Assembly (NCBI GenBank): GCA_041612005.1
Contig: JBFILW010000095.1
Coordinates: 1-10,045, forward strand
DNA: 10,045 nucleotides
From: JBFILW01 sp041612005
Lineage (GTDB): Bacteria; Gemmatimonadota; Gemmatimonadetes; Palauibacterales; Palauibacteraceae
Direction of reading: 5' to 3'
Shown here piece after piece: positions 1 to 5,928 of the stretch. Within the stretch, counting starts at the first letter, position 1; each line of letters opens with the position of its first letter. The translations under genes and the position numbers were made by a program. The notes under the pieces are model-generated. The model saw only the letters and a list, made by a program, of their open reading frames with translations. It was not told the origin of the DNA and did not search any database.

Positions 1-253
1 CGACCGGACCTGGAGGGATGTCGGTCCACTTCGTCACGCCGGCCGGCGTGACCCCTCGACGCTCACAGTAGCGGCGGTATGCCTCGTTTCCATCGTACTG
101 CAGCTGGAAGGCGCTGCGCGCGAGAGCCTCGAAGGCCTCGTCGCTCCACTCCCCGCCCTCCGCTTCCCAACCGCGCATGGCCGCTGCGAGCTTGTCGGCC
201 AGAGACCGGAACGATTCGTCGACTGAAGTAGGGTGTGCTTCGCGGAGAGTCAT
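1..253 (-). CDS. LuxE-like acyl-protein synthetase (AMP-dependent), N-terminal fragment cut by window edge
   Basis: The gene starts at ATG 253-251 and runs off the left edge, leaving 84 residues. An in-frame GTG at 259-257 is an alternative start, and neither start has a strong ribosome binding site. The fragment has the N-terminal signature I associate with LuxE-type acyl-protein synthetases and their phenylacetate-CoA-ligase-like relatives: FQLQYDGNEAYRRYCERRGV (residues about 50-69), followed by VTKWTDIPPGPV. Family members adenylate a carboxylic acid, often a fatty acid, and pass the acyl group to a protein or carrier thiol. The AMP-binding core lies outside the window, so neither activity nor substrate can be judged. 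It begins 53 bp after the stop of the PDZ lipoprotein gene on the same strand and is probably in its transcript. The family call rests on one short conserved stretch. A generic acyl-CoA ligase is the main alternative. Confidence 0.72.
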   Translation of the reverse strand, partial: MTLREAHPTSVDESFRSLADKLAAAMRGWEAEGGEWSDEAFEALARSAFQLQYDGNEAYRRYCERRGVTPAGVTKWTDIPPGPV

Positions 254-306
254 CCGCACATGTTGGCCGGCGGGCTGCTGCGGAACAAGAAGAAAGCTGG
301 GCCGGT

Positions 307-1551
307 TCAGTCGCTCCCGAGGCGACCGCTCTGCCTCCGGCCCTTACGGATCCACGTCACCTCGACCGCGTCGTCCGTTTCCAGCAGCACCCGGCGCAGC
401 CCGGCGACCGACCCGACTCGGCGCCCTGCCGCTTCGATCAACACGTCGCCCGACCTGAGGCCCGAGCCGGCGGCGGGCGTGCCGTCCAGCACCCGGACCA
501 CGAACAGACCTTCTTCGATGCCGAGCTCGGCGGCTCCGACCGCATCAGCGAGGTCGGGGTTCAACTCCTCGAACTCGGCACCGGCCACGCGGCCGCCGGC
601 TCGGTCCAGCGCTCGCCCGTAGGCGCGGACCGTGCCCAGCCGCTCGGCACTCTGCTCGGGGGCCAGCACCCGAACGGAAACACGCAGCGAGTCGAGCTGC
701 ATCCGTGCCTGAGCGAGCGCCGAGTCATAGGTCGCCTTCAGCCGAGGGGCGACCTCCGCCTCGTAACGCTCGCGCAGGTGCCGCGCCATCTCGTAGTAGT
801 CCACCGCCTCTGCACTATCCGGGAGTTCCCGGGTCAACCGTGCCAGCTCGGCAATCATGTAAGCATTCCAGATGACATCGTCGGGCGTGCCCGGTCGGGT
901 CATCTGCAGTCGCAGCGGGACGTCGATCCTCGGGGCCGGGAATTCGCTGACCGAGCCGTCTGCCTGGCGGAAGCGATAGGAGTAGCTTCGGCTGCCGTCC
1001 GAATCGACGAATACCTCGACATCGGCCGCCGCGCTGTCCTCGAAGATCGCGATCCTCGGCAGGCTCACCACGCTGGACGGCACGGTCGGTGACGCCCCCA
1101 GAGTACGGGCCAGCACCTGGTCGCGCTGCTCGGGCCACGGAGCGGGCTCGAGCGTGACCGTCATGCGCTGCGGACCACGCGCCACGACGAGGACGACGGC
1201 GCGTCCTGCCTGCAGCGCCGACAGCGCCCGGTCGCCGGCGGCTGTTGCAAGGTGGGCACCGTCAATCGATACCACCGTATCGCCGGGCATCAAGCCGGCC
1301 CGGTCGGCCGGACTCCCGATCACGACACTCTGAACGACAGGCTCCCTGATGCAGCTCAGGGTCGCCCCATCGGCAGTTCTGCCACACACCTCCCCCACCC
1401 CGACTCCGATCCAGGCACGCGGTGCATCTTCGGACTCCTGCGCTGGCGCGGGCGCGCCGCAGGCCGCGATCCCGACGACGAGGGGCGCCGCGAGGCTGAG
1501 GGCGCGACGGCACCATCCGAACTGGAAAGCCGGAGAGTCGGATCCAAACAT
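307..1551 (-). CDS. Two-PDZ-domain lipoprotein, probable periplasmic partner of the ECF sigma/anti-sigma pair
   Basis: 414 residues. A signal sequence with RR at 15-16, a hydrophobic run at 17-30 and lipobox IAAC predicts lipidation at Cys31. PDZ1 spans about 46-136 (GSPADRAGLMPGD at 79-91). PDZ2 spans about 335-412 (GTPAAGSGLRSGDVLIEAAG at 357-376). Between them are a beta-rich part (about 165-215) and a helical, charged segment (about 225-295) that may form a coiled coil. No HtrA-type or site-2 protease motif is visible, so this looks like a sensor or scaffold and not a protease. Cys56 and Cys67 inside PDZ1 could form a disulfide. The ATG shares one base with the stop of the anti-sigma gene (TGATG), so the two are translationally coupled. 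Coupling to a membrane anti-sigma factor suggests binding of exposed protein C-termini in envelope-stress sensing. That role is inferred from PDZ biology and gene order only. Confidence 0.85.
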   Translation of the reverse strand: MFGSDSPAFQFGWCRRALSLAAPLVVGIAACGAPAPAQESEDAPRAWIGVGVGEVCGRTADGATLSCIREPVVQSVVIGSPADRAGLMPGDTVVSIDGAHLATAAGDRALSALQAGRAVVLVVARGPQRMTVTLEPAPWPEQRDQVLARTLGASPTVPSSVVSLPRIAIFEDSAAADVEVFVDSDGSRSYSYRFRQADGSVSEFPAPRIDVPLRLQMTRPGTPDDVIWNAYMIAELARLTRELPDSAEAVDYYEMARHLRERYEAEVAPRLKATYDSALAQARMQLDSLRVSVRVLAPEQSAERLGTVRAYGRALDRAGGRVAGAEFEELNPDLADAVGAAELGIEEGLFVVRVLDGTPAAGSGLRSGDVLIEAAGRRVGSVAGLRRVLLETDDAVEVTWIRKGRRQSGRLGSD

Positions 1552-2252
1552 CAGCGATACTCCGCCGTCGCCGCGTGCAGCACGTTGCTGAGCTGGGCGT
1601 TGAGGGCGTCTCGCTCGTCGATCACTTCGAACAGGAAGTCGTTGACGGCCGGGTCCGCCGGCGCCTCGCGCAGCGCCTCACGCGACGCCGCGACCAGAGC
1701 ATCGAGGTAGATCAGCTGCGCCGCGGCGGCAGCGGGGTCATCCGCCGGATCCACCGCAGTCGAGACGGTGCGGAGCCGAAGCTGCTCGAGGCGCGAAAGA
1801 GCATCCTGATACGAGGCCTGATCGGCGTCGATCTGCCGTGCCGCTTCGCCGCCGTCCTGGAGGGACGCCACCGCGGGGATGTTCTCGTTGATGCCGGCCT
1901 GCCGCAGGCGCATGCCCAGGGTCAGGCCGCCGACAAACAGGACGAGGGCAGCCGCCGCCTGCAGGGGCCATCCGCCAAAGAGGCCGAACGGCCGTCGACG
2001 AGGCCGGAGATCGATGACGGCCGGTTCTTCGGCTTCTTGGACCGTCGCCGGAAGCGCCGCTTCGATCCGGCTCCAGGCCCCGCCTGGCGCCTCCAGCTCG
2101 GCAAGTCCCGAGAAGGCCATGCGCATGCGGCTCATCGCTTCGTATTCACGCTGGCAGGCGGTGCAGGCGTCCAGATGCGCGACCGCGGCGCCATCCGCTC
2201 CCGGCTCATCTAGAACCGCGGAAAGCCGTTCCAGCGTCAGATGCTCAGACAT
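1551..2252 (-). CDS. Zinc-finger (ZAS-type) transmembrane anti-sigma factor
   Basis: About 233 residues from ATG 2252. A GTG directly before it (2255) is in frame, but the ATG sits better behind AGGAAG. Near the N-terminus is the His-x3-Cys-x2-Cys zinc-binding anti-sigma motif (HLDACTAC, about residues 26-33). A basic stretch (RPRRRP) precedes one membrane helix (about 95-115, WPLQAAAALVLFVGGLTLGM). The remaining 115 or so residues are predicted extracytoplasmic and rich in Ala and acidic helix. In known systems the cytoplasmic zinc finger holds the cognate ECF sigma factor inactive until a membrane signal releases it. Its start overlaps the sigma gene stop by 8 bases, and its stop overlaps the PDZ gene start by one base. 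This places it in a three-gene unit and identifies the upstream sigma factor as its partner. The extracytoplasmic part is not recognised, so the signal is unknown. Confidence 0.9.
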   Translation of the reverse strand: MSEHLTLERLSAVLDEPGADGAAVAHLDACTACQREYEAMSRMRMAFSGLAELEAPGGAWSRIEAALPATVQEAEEPAVIDLRPRRRPFGLFGGWPLQAAAALVLFVGGLTLGMRLRQAGINENIPAVASLQDGGEAARQIDADQASYQDALSRLEQLRLRTVSTAVDPADDPAAAAAQLIYLDALVAASREALREAPADPAVNDFLFEVIDERDALNAQLSNVLHAATAEYR

Positions 2253-2805
2253 CACTTCCTGCTTCGCTTTCCATCGTCGTCGGGGCGAGCATTTCCCGCA
2301 TGCGCGCCCTCGCCTTGTGTAATTGTGACTTCGAGGTTCCTACCGTCACCCCGAGCATTGTCGCGATTTCGTCGTGCTTCAGTCCCTGCACATCGTGCAG
2401 CACCAACACTGTGCGATACCCATCGGGCAGGCGGTCGAGCGCCTCCTGGAGCAGTCGCTGGTTCAGCACCACATCGTCGATCGACGCGGCACCGGTCGTC
2501 CAATCGGCGCTGCTCTCGGCTTCGCTGCGGCGCGAGACACTGCGCAGCCGATTGAGGGCGGCGTTCGTCGCGATCCGGTACACCCAGGTCCCGAAGGAAG
2601 CGTCCCCACGGAACATCTCGAGCTTCTGAAAGGCCCGGATCCACGCGTCTTGCGCCACGTCCTGGGCCAGATCATCGTCGCCGGTCAGACGGCGCGCTAC
2701 CGAATAGACCCGACGGTCGTACTTGTGGTAGAGCGTCGACATGGCGTGCCGATCACCCGCCCTGGCTTGCTCCACCAGTTGCCGTTCCTCTGACCGGTTT
2801 TCCAT
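2245..2805 (-). CDS. ECF (RpoE-like, sigma-70 family) RNA polymerase sigma factor
   Basis: 186 residues, a normal length for an ECF sigma factor. Region 2 lies at about 24-90, with DDLAQDVAQDAWIRAF (44-59) for core binding and FGTWVYRIATNAALNRLRS (71-89) for -10 melting and recognition. After a short linker, region 4 (about 117-172) carries a helix-turn-helix within LKHDEIATMLGVTVGTSKSQ (142-161) that reads the -35 element. There is no sigma-1.1 or region 3, as expected for ECF proteins. ATG 2805 is immediately preceded by an in-frame TAG, which fixes the upstream limit; the ribosome binding site is weak. The gene is followed with an 8-base overlap by its zinc-finger anti-sigma factor. It lies 89 bp after the sphingolipid operon on the same strand, so it may be read from that operon, from its own promoter, or from both. 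Confidence 0.95.
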   Translation of the reverse strand: MENRSEERQLVEQARAGDRHAMSTLYHKYDRRVYSVARRLTGDDDLAQDVAQDAWIRAFQKLEMFRGDASFGTWVYRIATNAALNRLRSVSRRSEAESSADWTTGAASIDDVVLNQRLLQEALDRLPDGYRTVLVLHDVQGLKHDEIATMLGVTVGTSKSQLHKARARMREMLAPTTMESEAGSDV

Positions 2806-2837
2806 CTAGGGCTCTGACACCCTTATCGTCCGAATGA

Positions 2838-2866
2838 TTCGACCCGCACGAAGTGCCCAGGGTTGC
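2838..2866 (-). promoter_or_regulatory. Candidate autoregulated ECF promoter of the sigma factor operon
   Basis: Reading the minus strand, GCAACC (2866-2861) is followed after 16 bases by GGTCGAA (2844-2838). This resembles the AAC-type -35 and GTC-type -10 elements of many ECF promoters. Transcription would start near 2830, about 25 bases before the sigma factor ATG at 2805. Placement and spacing fit autoregulation, but this is one by-eye match in GC-rich DNA. Confidence 0.35.
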
Positions 2867-2894
2867 CCGCCGGCCCCGGGCGCCGACGACTCCA

Positions 2895-3812
2895 TCATGC
2901 CGGAACCGGTCCGCCGAGGCGGGAGGTTAGGAATGGCCCCGAGCGATAGAAGGCGATCGCCCACAGCGCGCCGATCGCCGCATCGAGGCCGTAGTGGAAG
3001 CGACCGTAGACAGTCCCGAGAGCAAGGCTGATCGTGAACGGGGCCAGGATCCAGAACAGCGTCCGGCTCGCACCCCACGTCGCGAGCCAAGTGGCCATCG
3101 AGACGGCGACGTGCGAGCTCGGAAAGGCGGTCCCTCGCGATGAGCCGCCCTCGAGCAGCCGGTGGACGAGCTGGTAGACGTTGCCCTCGGCGATCACGCC
3201 GCCGATCGCCTGGAACTCATACCGTGGCCCACCGACCGGAAAGACCGCGAAGCAGAGATAGCTGACGTAAAAGGCGAGCGCCGTAGTGACGGTCACCCGG
3301 TGGCTGGCGCGCGCCCCCGCGGCGAGGAGCGCCCCACCCGCTGCGACGGGCATGATGAAATAGTAGGAGAAATAGCCGGTGTGCAGGACTTCGGAGAGCC
3401 ACTTATGGGCGAAAGCGGGACTGTCGGCGATCATGCTCAACTGGCTGCCGAACACGACCGCCTCCCATTCCTGAACGGCGCTGTCGAAGTAACCCGGGAA
3501 CAGCAGCTGGTTGAGGGTCGCCAGCTCCGCGTAGAAGATCGGCGTGATGGCCACCGGGTAGAAGAGACGGAAGAAGGCGAGGACCCGGTTGCGCGGGACG
3601 GGGACCCGCGCAAACCACAGCAGTCCGGCCGCCACCACCGCGTGCACGAGCATCATAAGGAGGCCCCGCGACCCGCCGGCCACGGCCCACAGCACGCCTG
3701 TGGCCAAAACGTACGCAATCAGCACGTAGTCGACGGCGAATGGTCCTCCGTTGCGAGAACGGCTACTGCCCGCGGACCGTGGCCTCAACTCGGTCATCGC
3801 GCGGTCAGCCAT
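2895..3812 (-). CDS. PAP2-superfamily membrane enzyme, Aur1/IPC-synthase-like; candidate phosphosphingolipid head-group transferase or phosphatase
   Basis: 305 residues with about six to eight hydrophobic membrane segments. The catalytic PAP2 motifs are in the C-terminal half: GGPRYEF (194-200), GTAFPSSHVA (227-236) and YGRFHYGLD (269-277). His234, His273 and Asp277 are the expected active-site residues. The superfamily includes lipid phosphate phosphatases and phosphotransferases such as the fungal inositol phosphorylceramide synthase Aur1. The FPSSH...HYxxD layout and the many membrane spans suit the Aur1-like branch. The start at 3812 follows a GGGAAG and overlaps the SDR gene end by 19 bases. 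The internal ATG at 3797 forms an ATGA overlap with the SDR stop and is an equally credible start. As the last gene of the SPT/GNAT/SDR operon it probably acts on ceramide or a ceramide phosphate in the membrane. Sequence alone does not separate transferase from phosphatase, and no inositol-synthesis gene is in view. Confidence 0.88.
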   Translation of the reverse strand: MADRAMTELRPRSAGSSRSRNGGPFAVDYVLIAYVLATGVLWAVAGGSRGLLMMLVHAVVAAGLLWFARVPVPRNRVLAFFRLFYPVAITPIFYAELATLNQLLFPGYFDSAVQEWEAVVFGSQLSMIADSPAFAHKWLSEVLHTGYFSYYFIMPVAAGGALLAAGARASHRVTVTTALAFYVSYLCFAVFPVGGPRYEFQAIGGVIAEGNVYQLVHRLLEGGSSRGTAFPSSHVAVSMATWLATWGASRTLFWILAPFTISLALGTVYGRFHYGLDAAIGALWAIAFYRSGPFLTSRLGGPVPA

Positions 3813-4777
3813 CCGACTTCCCGGTACCAGGCCGCGGTTTGCCTAAGGCCTTCGGGCATCTCGATCTCCGGCTTCCATCCAAGGGCCCGAACCGTGGGCT
3901 CGATGTCGCAGGTGTAGCTGTGCACGGCCACGTCGCGTGCCTTGCGGCGGTCGAGCGCGGGCATCCGGTCGGCGAGCCGCGCGGCGCCCTCCACCAGGGC
4001 CCCGGCAGCCGTATAGAGGCCGGCGGGGGCTCGCATCACCCTGAGGCGCCGCTGCACGGCTTCCCCGAGCGCCCCGGCAACCTCCGGCCACGTGTAGCTG
4101 TGGGCCTCGGCGAGCGGGAGGGGAGCCGTCACGGGCTCCGCATCTACCGCCTTCATCGCCGCGGCGGCCACGTCGGTCACATGGATCGGCTGCACGCGCA
4201 TGTCGCCCGCGGGAATGGCCAGCCACCCGCGATCCGCCATCCGGAACATCGGCAGCAGGTCGTCGTCGCGCGGACCGTACACGCCGGCCAGACGGAGCAC
4301 CACGGTGCTCATCGCGTCCGAAAACGGCTTCAGCGCTTCCTCGCCCGCGCGCTTGCTTCGGCCGTAGTCACTGGCCGGTGTCGGGCCAGGCAGGAACCCT
4401 CTTCGGGTGCGGATCGGATCCGGGCCGCGGGCCGCTAAGCTGCTGAGGAATACGAAGCGCCGGACGCCGGCCGCGGCGGAGGCTCCGGCGAGCCGGCTGG
4501 TCGCCTCGACGTTTACCCACTGTAGCTCTTCCACACGCCTGGCACGGGTGAGCCCTGCGGAGTGAACCACGACCTGCACGTCGGTTACCGCGTGCGAGAG
4601 GTCCGCCGGCGTCGCCAGGTCCGCCTCCACCGTCTCCACGTCCAGGCCCTCCAGCCACCTGAGGTCACTGCTGGCCCGGACCGTGACGCGGACCCGCCAC
4701 CCAGCGGCGGCAAACGCCGCAGCGACGTGGCTGCCGATGAATCCGGTAGCGCCCGTGACCAGGACCCGCTCTCTCAC
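3794..4777 (-). CDS. cerR: Extended SDR / NAD-dependent epimerase-type oxidoreductase, probable CerR (3-oxo-sphingolipid reductase)
   Basis: 327 residues, the usual size for extended SDRs. The Rossmann motif GATGFIG (9-15) binds NAD(P). Catalytic residues appear as Ser112/Ser113 (FLSSLAARG) and Tyr138-x3-Lys142 (DYGRSK). RVQPIHVTDVA further on is typical of the epimerase/dehydratase group. It starts with GTG at 4777, overlapping the GNAT gene stop by four bases (GTGA), and its TGA overlaps an ATG of the PAP2 gene. In Caulobacter the SDR-family CerR reduces the 3-keto group during ceramide synthesis, and proteins of this type cluster with serine palmitoyltransferase and bacterial ceramide synthase, as here. 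The enzyme class is clear from motifs. The substrate is inferred from the operon. A nucleotide-sugar epimerase is the general alternative, but no sugar-nucleotide gene is adjacent. Confidence 0.88.
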   Translation of the reverse strand: MRERVLVTGATGFIGSHVAAAFAAAGWRVRVTVRASSDLRWLEGLDVETVEADLATPADLSHAVTDVQVVVHSAGLTRARRVEELQWVNVEATSRLAGASAAAGVRRFVFLSSLAARGPDPIRTRRGFLPGPTPASDYGRSKRAGEEALKPFSDAMSTVVLRLAGVYGPRDDDLLPMFRMADRGWLAIPAGDMRVQPIHVTDVAAAAMKAVDAEPVTAPLPLAEAHSYTWPEVAGALGEAVQRRLRVMRAPAGLYTAAGALVEGAARLADRMPALDRRKARDVAVHSYTCDIEPTVRALGWKPEIEMPEGLRQTAAWYREVGWLTAR

Positions 4778-5928
4778 GTGCGGTCCACGCCTCCGTCAAG
4801 AGGTTTCTCGTACAACGCGTAACGCTTGTAGACGCGGCCGCCGAGCCGGTCCAGCGGACGACGCATGGCCTCGTTGTCCTCGAGTACCCAGCTGAACTCC
4901 GCGCAGGTTATCCCTTTACGCTTGCCCGTCTCGAAGATGTTGTGGTAGAGCATGGCGTCGATCCCGCGTCCGCGATATTCCTCGAGCAGGCCGAGCGCCA
5001 TGATCCGGATGCGATAGATCGAGCGACGGTACCAGAGCAGCTTAAGGATCCCGAACGGCAAGAGACGGCCGTTGCGGAGGTGGATGAGGGCGTGGTTGTA
5101 GTCAGGCATCGTGAGCGAGAAGCCGACCGGGGTGCCGTCCTCCTGCTCGGCGATCATCACGAATTCGGGGTCTACGGCGGGCTTGAGCTCCTTGGCCATG
5201 AACTCGACTTCGGCTTCCGTCATCGGCACGAAGCCCCAGTTCTTCTCCCACGCGCCCCGATAGATGCCCTGCACGACTTCGAGCTCGGACTCGAAGTTCT
5301 TCATATCGATCGGTCGCAGGCGCACGCCCGTGCGCTTCGCGACCACTTTCGCGGCTCGCACCAGGTAGTCGGGGGCCTGGTTCGAGTTCTGCTCGAAGGC
5401 AACCATGGTCTTGACCCGCTCGAAGCCGCAGCTGAACAACAGCGGTTCGTAGTAGCGCGGGTTGTAAGGCATCAACAGCACCGGCGGGCTGTCGTATCCC
5501 TCGATCACGAAGCCCGTAATATCGTTGGTCGAAAAGCTGGTCGGCCCCCGCATGGCCTTCAGGTCCCGGCTGCGAAGCCACTCACCTGCCGCCTCGAACA
5601 GCGCCCCGGCCACGTCCTCGTCGTCGATGCACTCGAAGAACCCGAAGAAGCCCACCCGCTCGTGGTGGAACTCGATGTGCCGCGCGTTGTCGATGGCCGC
5701 GATGCGGCCGACGGGGCGGCCATCAAGGTAGGCGATGAAGAAGATGGCCTCGGAGTGCTGGTAGAAGGGGTGCTTGTCGCGGTTTAACGCCGTCTTCATG
5801 TCCATGATGAGCGGCGGGACCCAGTTCGGGTCGCCCTCGTAGATCGACCACGGCAGGCGGATGAAGTCGCGCTTCTGCCGGGCGTCATCGACGCGACGGA
5901 CTTGAACCCCTGTAGCGGCGGCCGTCAC
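4774..5928 (-). CDS. bcerS: GNAT-fold N-acyltransferase, probable bacterial ceramide synthase (bCerS-like)
   Basis: 384 residues, far longer than a single GNAT domain. It appears to be two GNAT-like halves: an N-terminal one (about 10-175, with IFFIAYLDGRPVGRIAAID at 62-80 and RGPTSFSTND at 127-136) and a C-terminal one (about 205-375). The acyl-CoA/ACP pyrophosphate-loop region is EEYRGRGIDAML (316-327), where the last Gly/Ala of the classic motif is Asp324. FSWVLEDNEAM (345-355) follows. Known bCerS proteins are long GNAT-superfamily enzymes, unrelated to eukaryotic ceramide synthases, that N-acylate a sphingoid base. The GTG start at 5928 overlaps the serine palmitoyltransferase stop by four bases (GTGA), and the stop overlaps the CerR-like GTG, so all three are translationally coupled. 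The fold is well supported. The ceramide synthase role rests on size, family resemblance and operon position. Acylation of another amine cannot be excluded. Confidence 0.82.
   Translation of the reverse strand: MTAAATGVQVRRVDDARQKRDFIRLPWSIYEGDPNWVPPLIMDMKTALNRDKHPFYQHSEAIFFIAYLDGRPVGRIAAIDNARHIEFHHERVGFFGFFECIDDEDVAGALFEAAGEWLRSRDLKAMRGPTSFSTNDITGFVIEGYDSPPVLLMPYNPRYYEPLLFSCGFERVKTMVAFEQNSNQAPDYLVRAAKVVAKRTGVRLRPIDMKNFESELEVVQGIYRGAWEKNWGFVPMTEAEVEFMAKELKPAVDPEFVMIAEQEDGTPVGFSLTMPDYNHALIHLRNGRLLPFGILKLLWYRRSIYRIRIMALGLLEEYRGRGIDAMLYHNIFETGKRKGITCAEFSWVLEDNEAMRRPLDRLGGRVYKRYALYEKPLDGGVDRT

Noticed and set aside
235..1092. Long plus-strand open frame of 285 codons opposite the PDZ lipoprotein gene
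   Set aside because: Its translation is Arg/His/Gly-rich without recognisable motifs, and it lies antisense to a gene with a signal peptide, two PDZ domains and coupled neighbours. It is a high-GC shadow frame.
2870..2889. GC-rich inverted repeat (GCCCG/CGGGC) after the PAP2 gene as a terminator
   Set aside because: Only a 5-bp stem with a 7-base loop and no T-run; such pairs are expected by chance at this GC content.
3162..3917. Plus-strand open frame opposite the PAP2 gene
   Set aside because: Low-complexity charged translation, antisense to intact PAP2 catalytic motifs.
4942..5787. Plus-strand open frame of 281 codons opposite the GNAT gene
   Set aside because: A mirror of the GNAT coding pattern, with no domain signature and no ribosome binding site.
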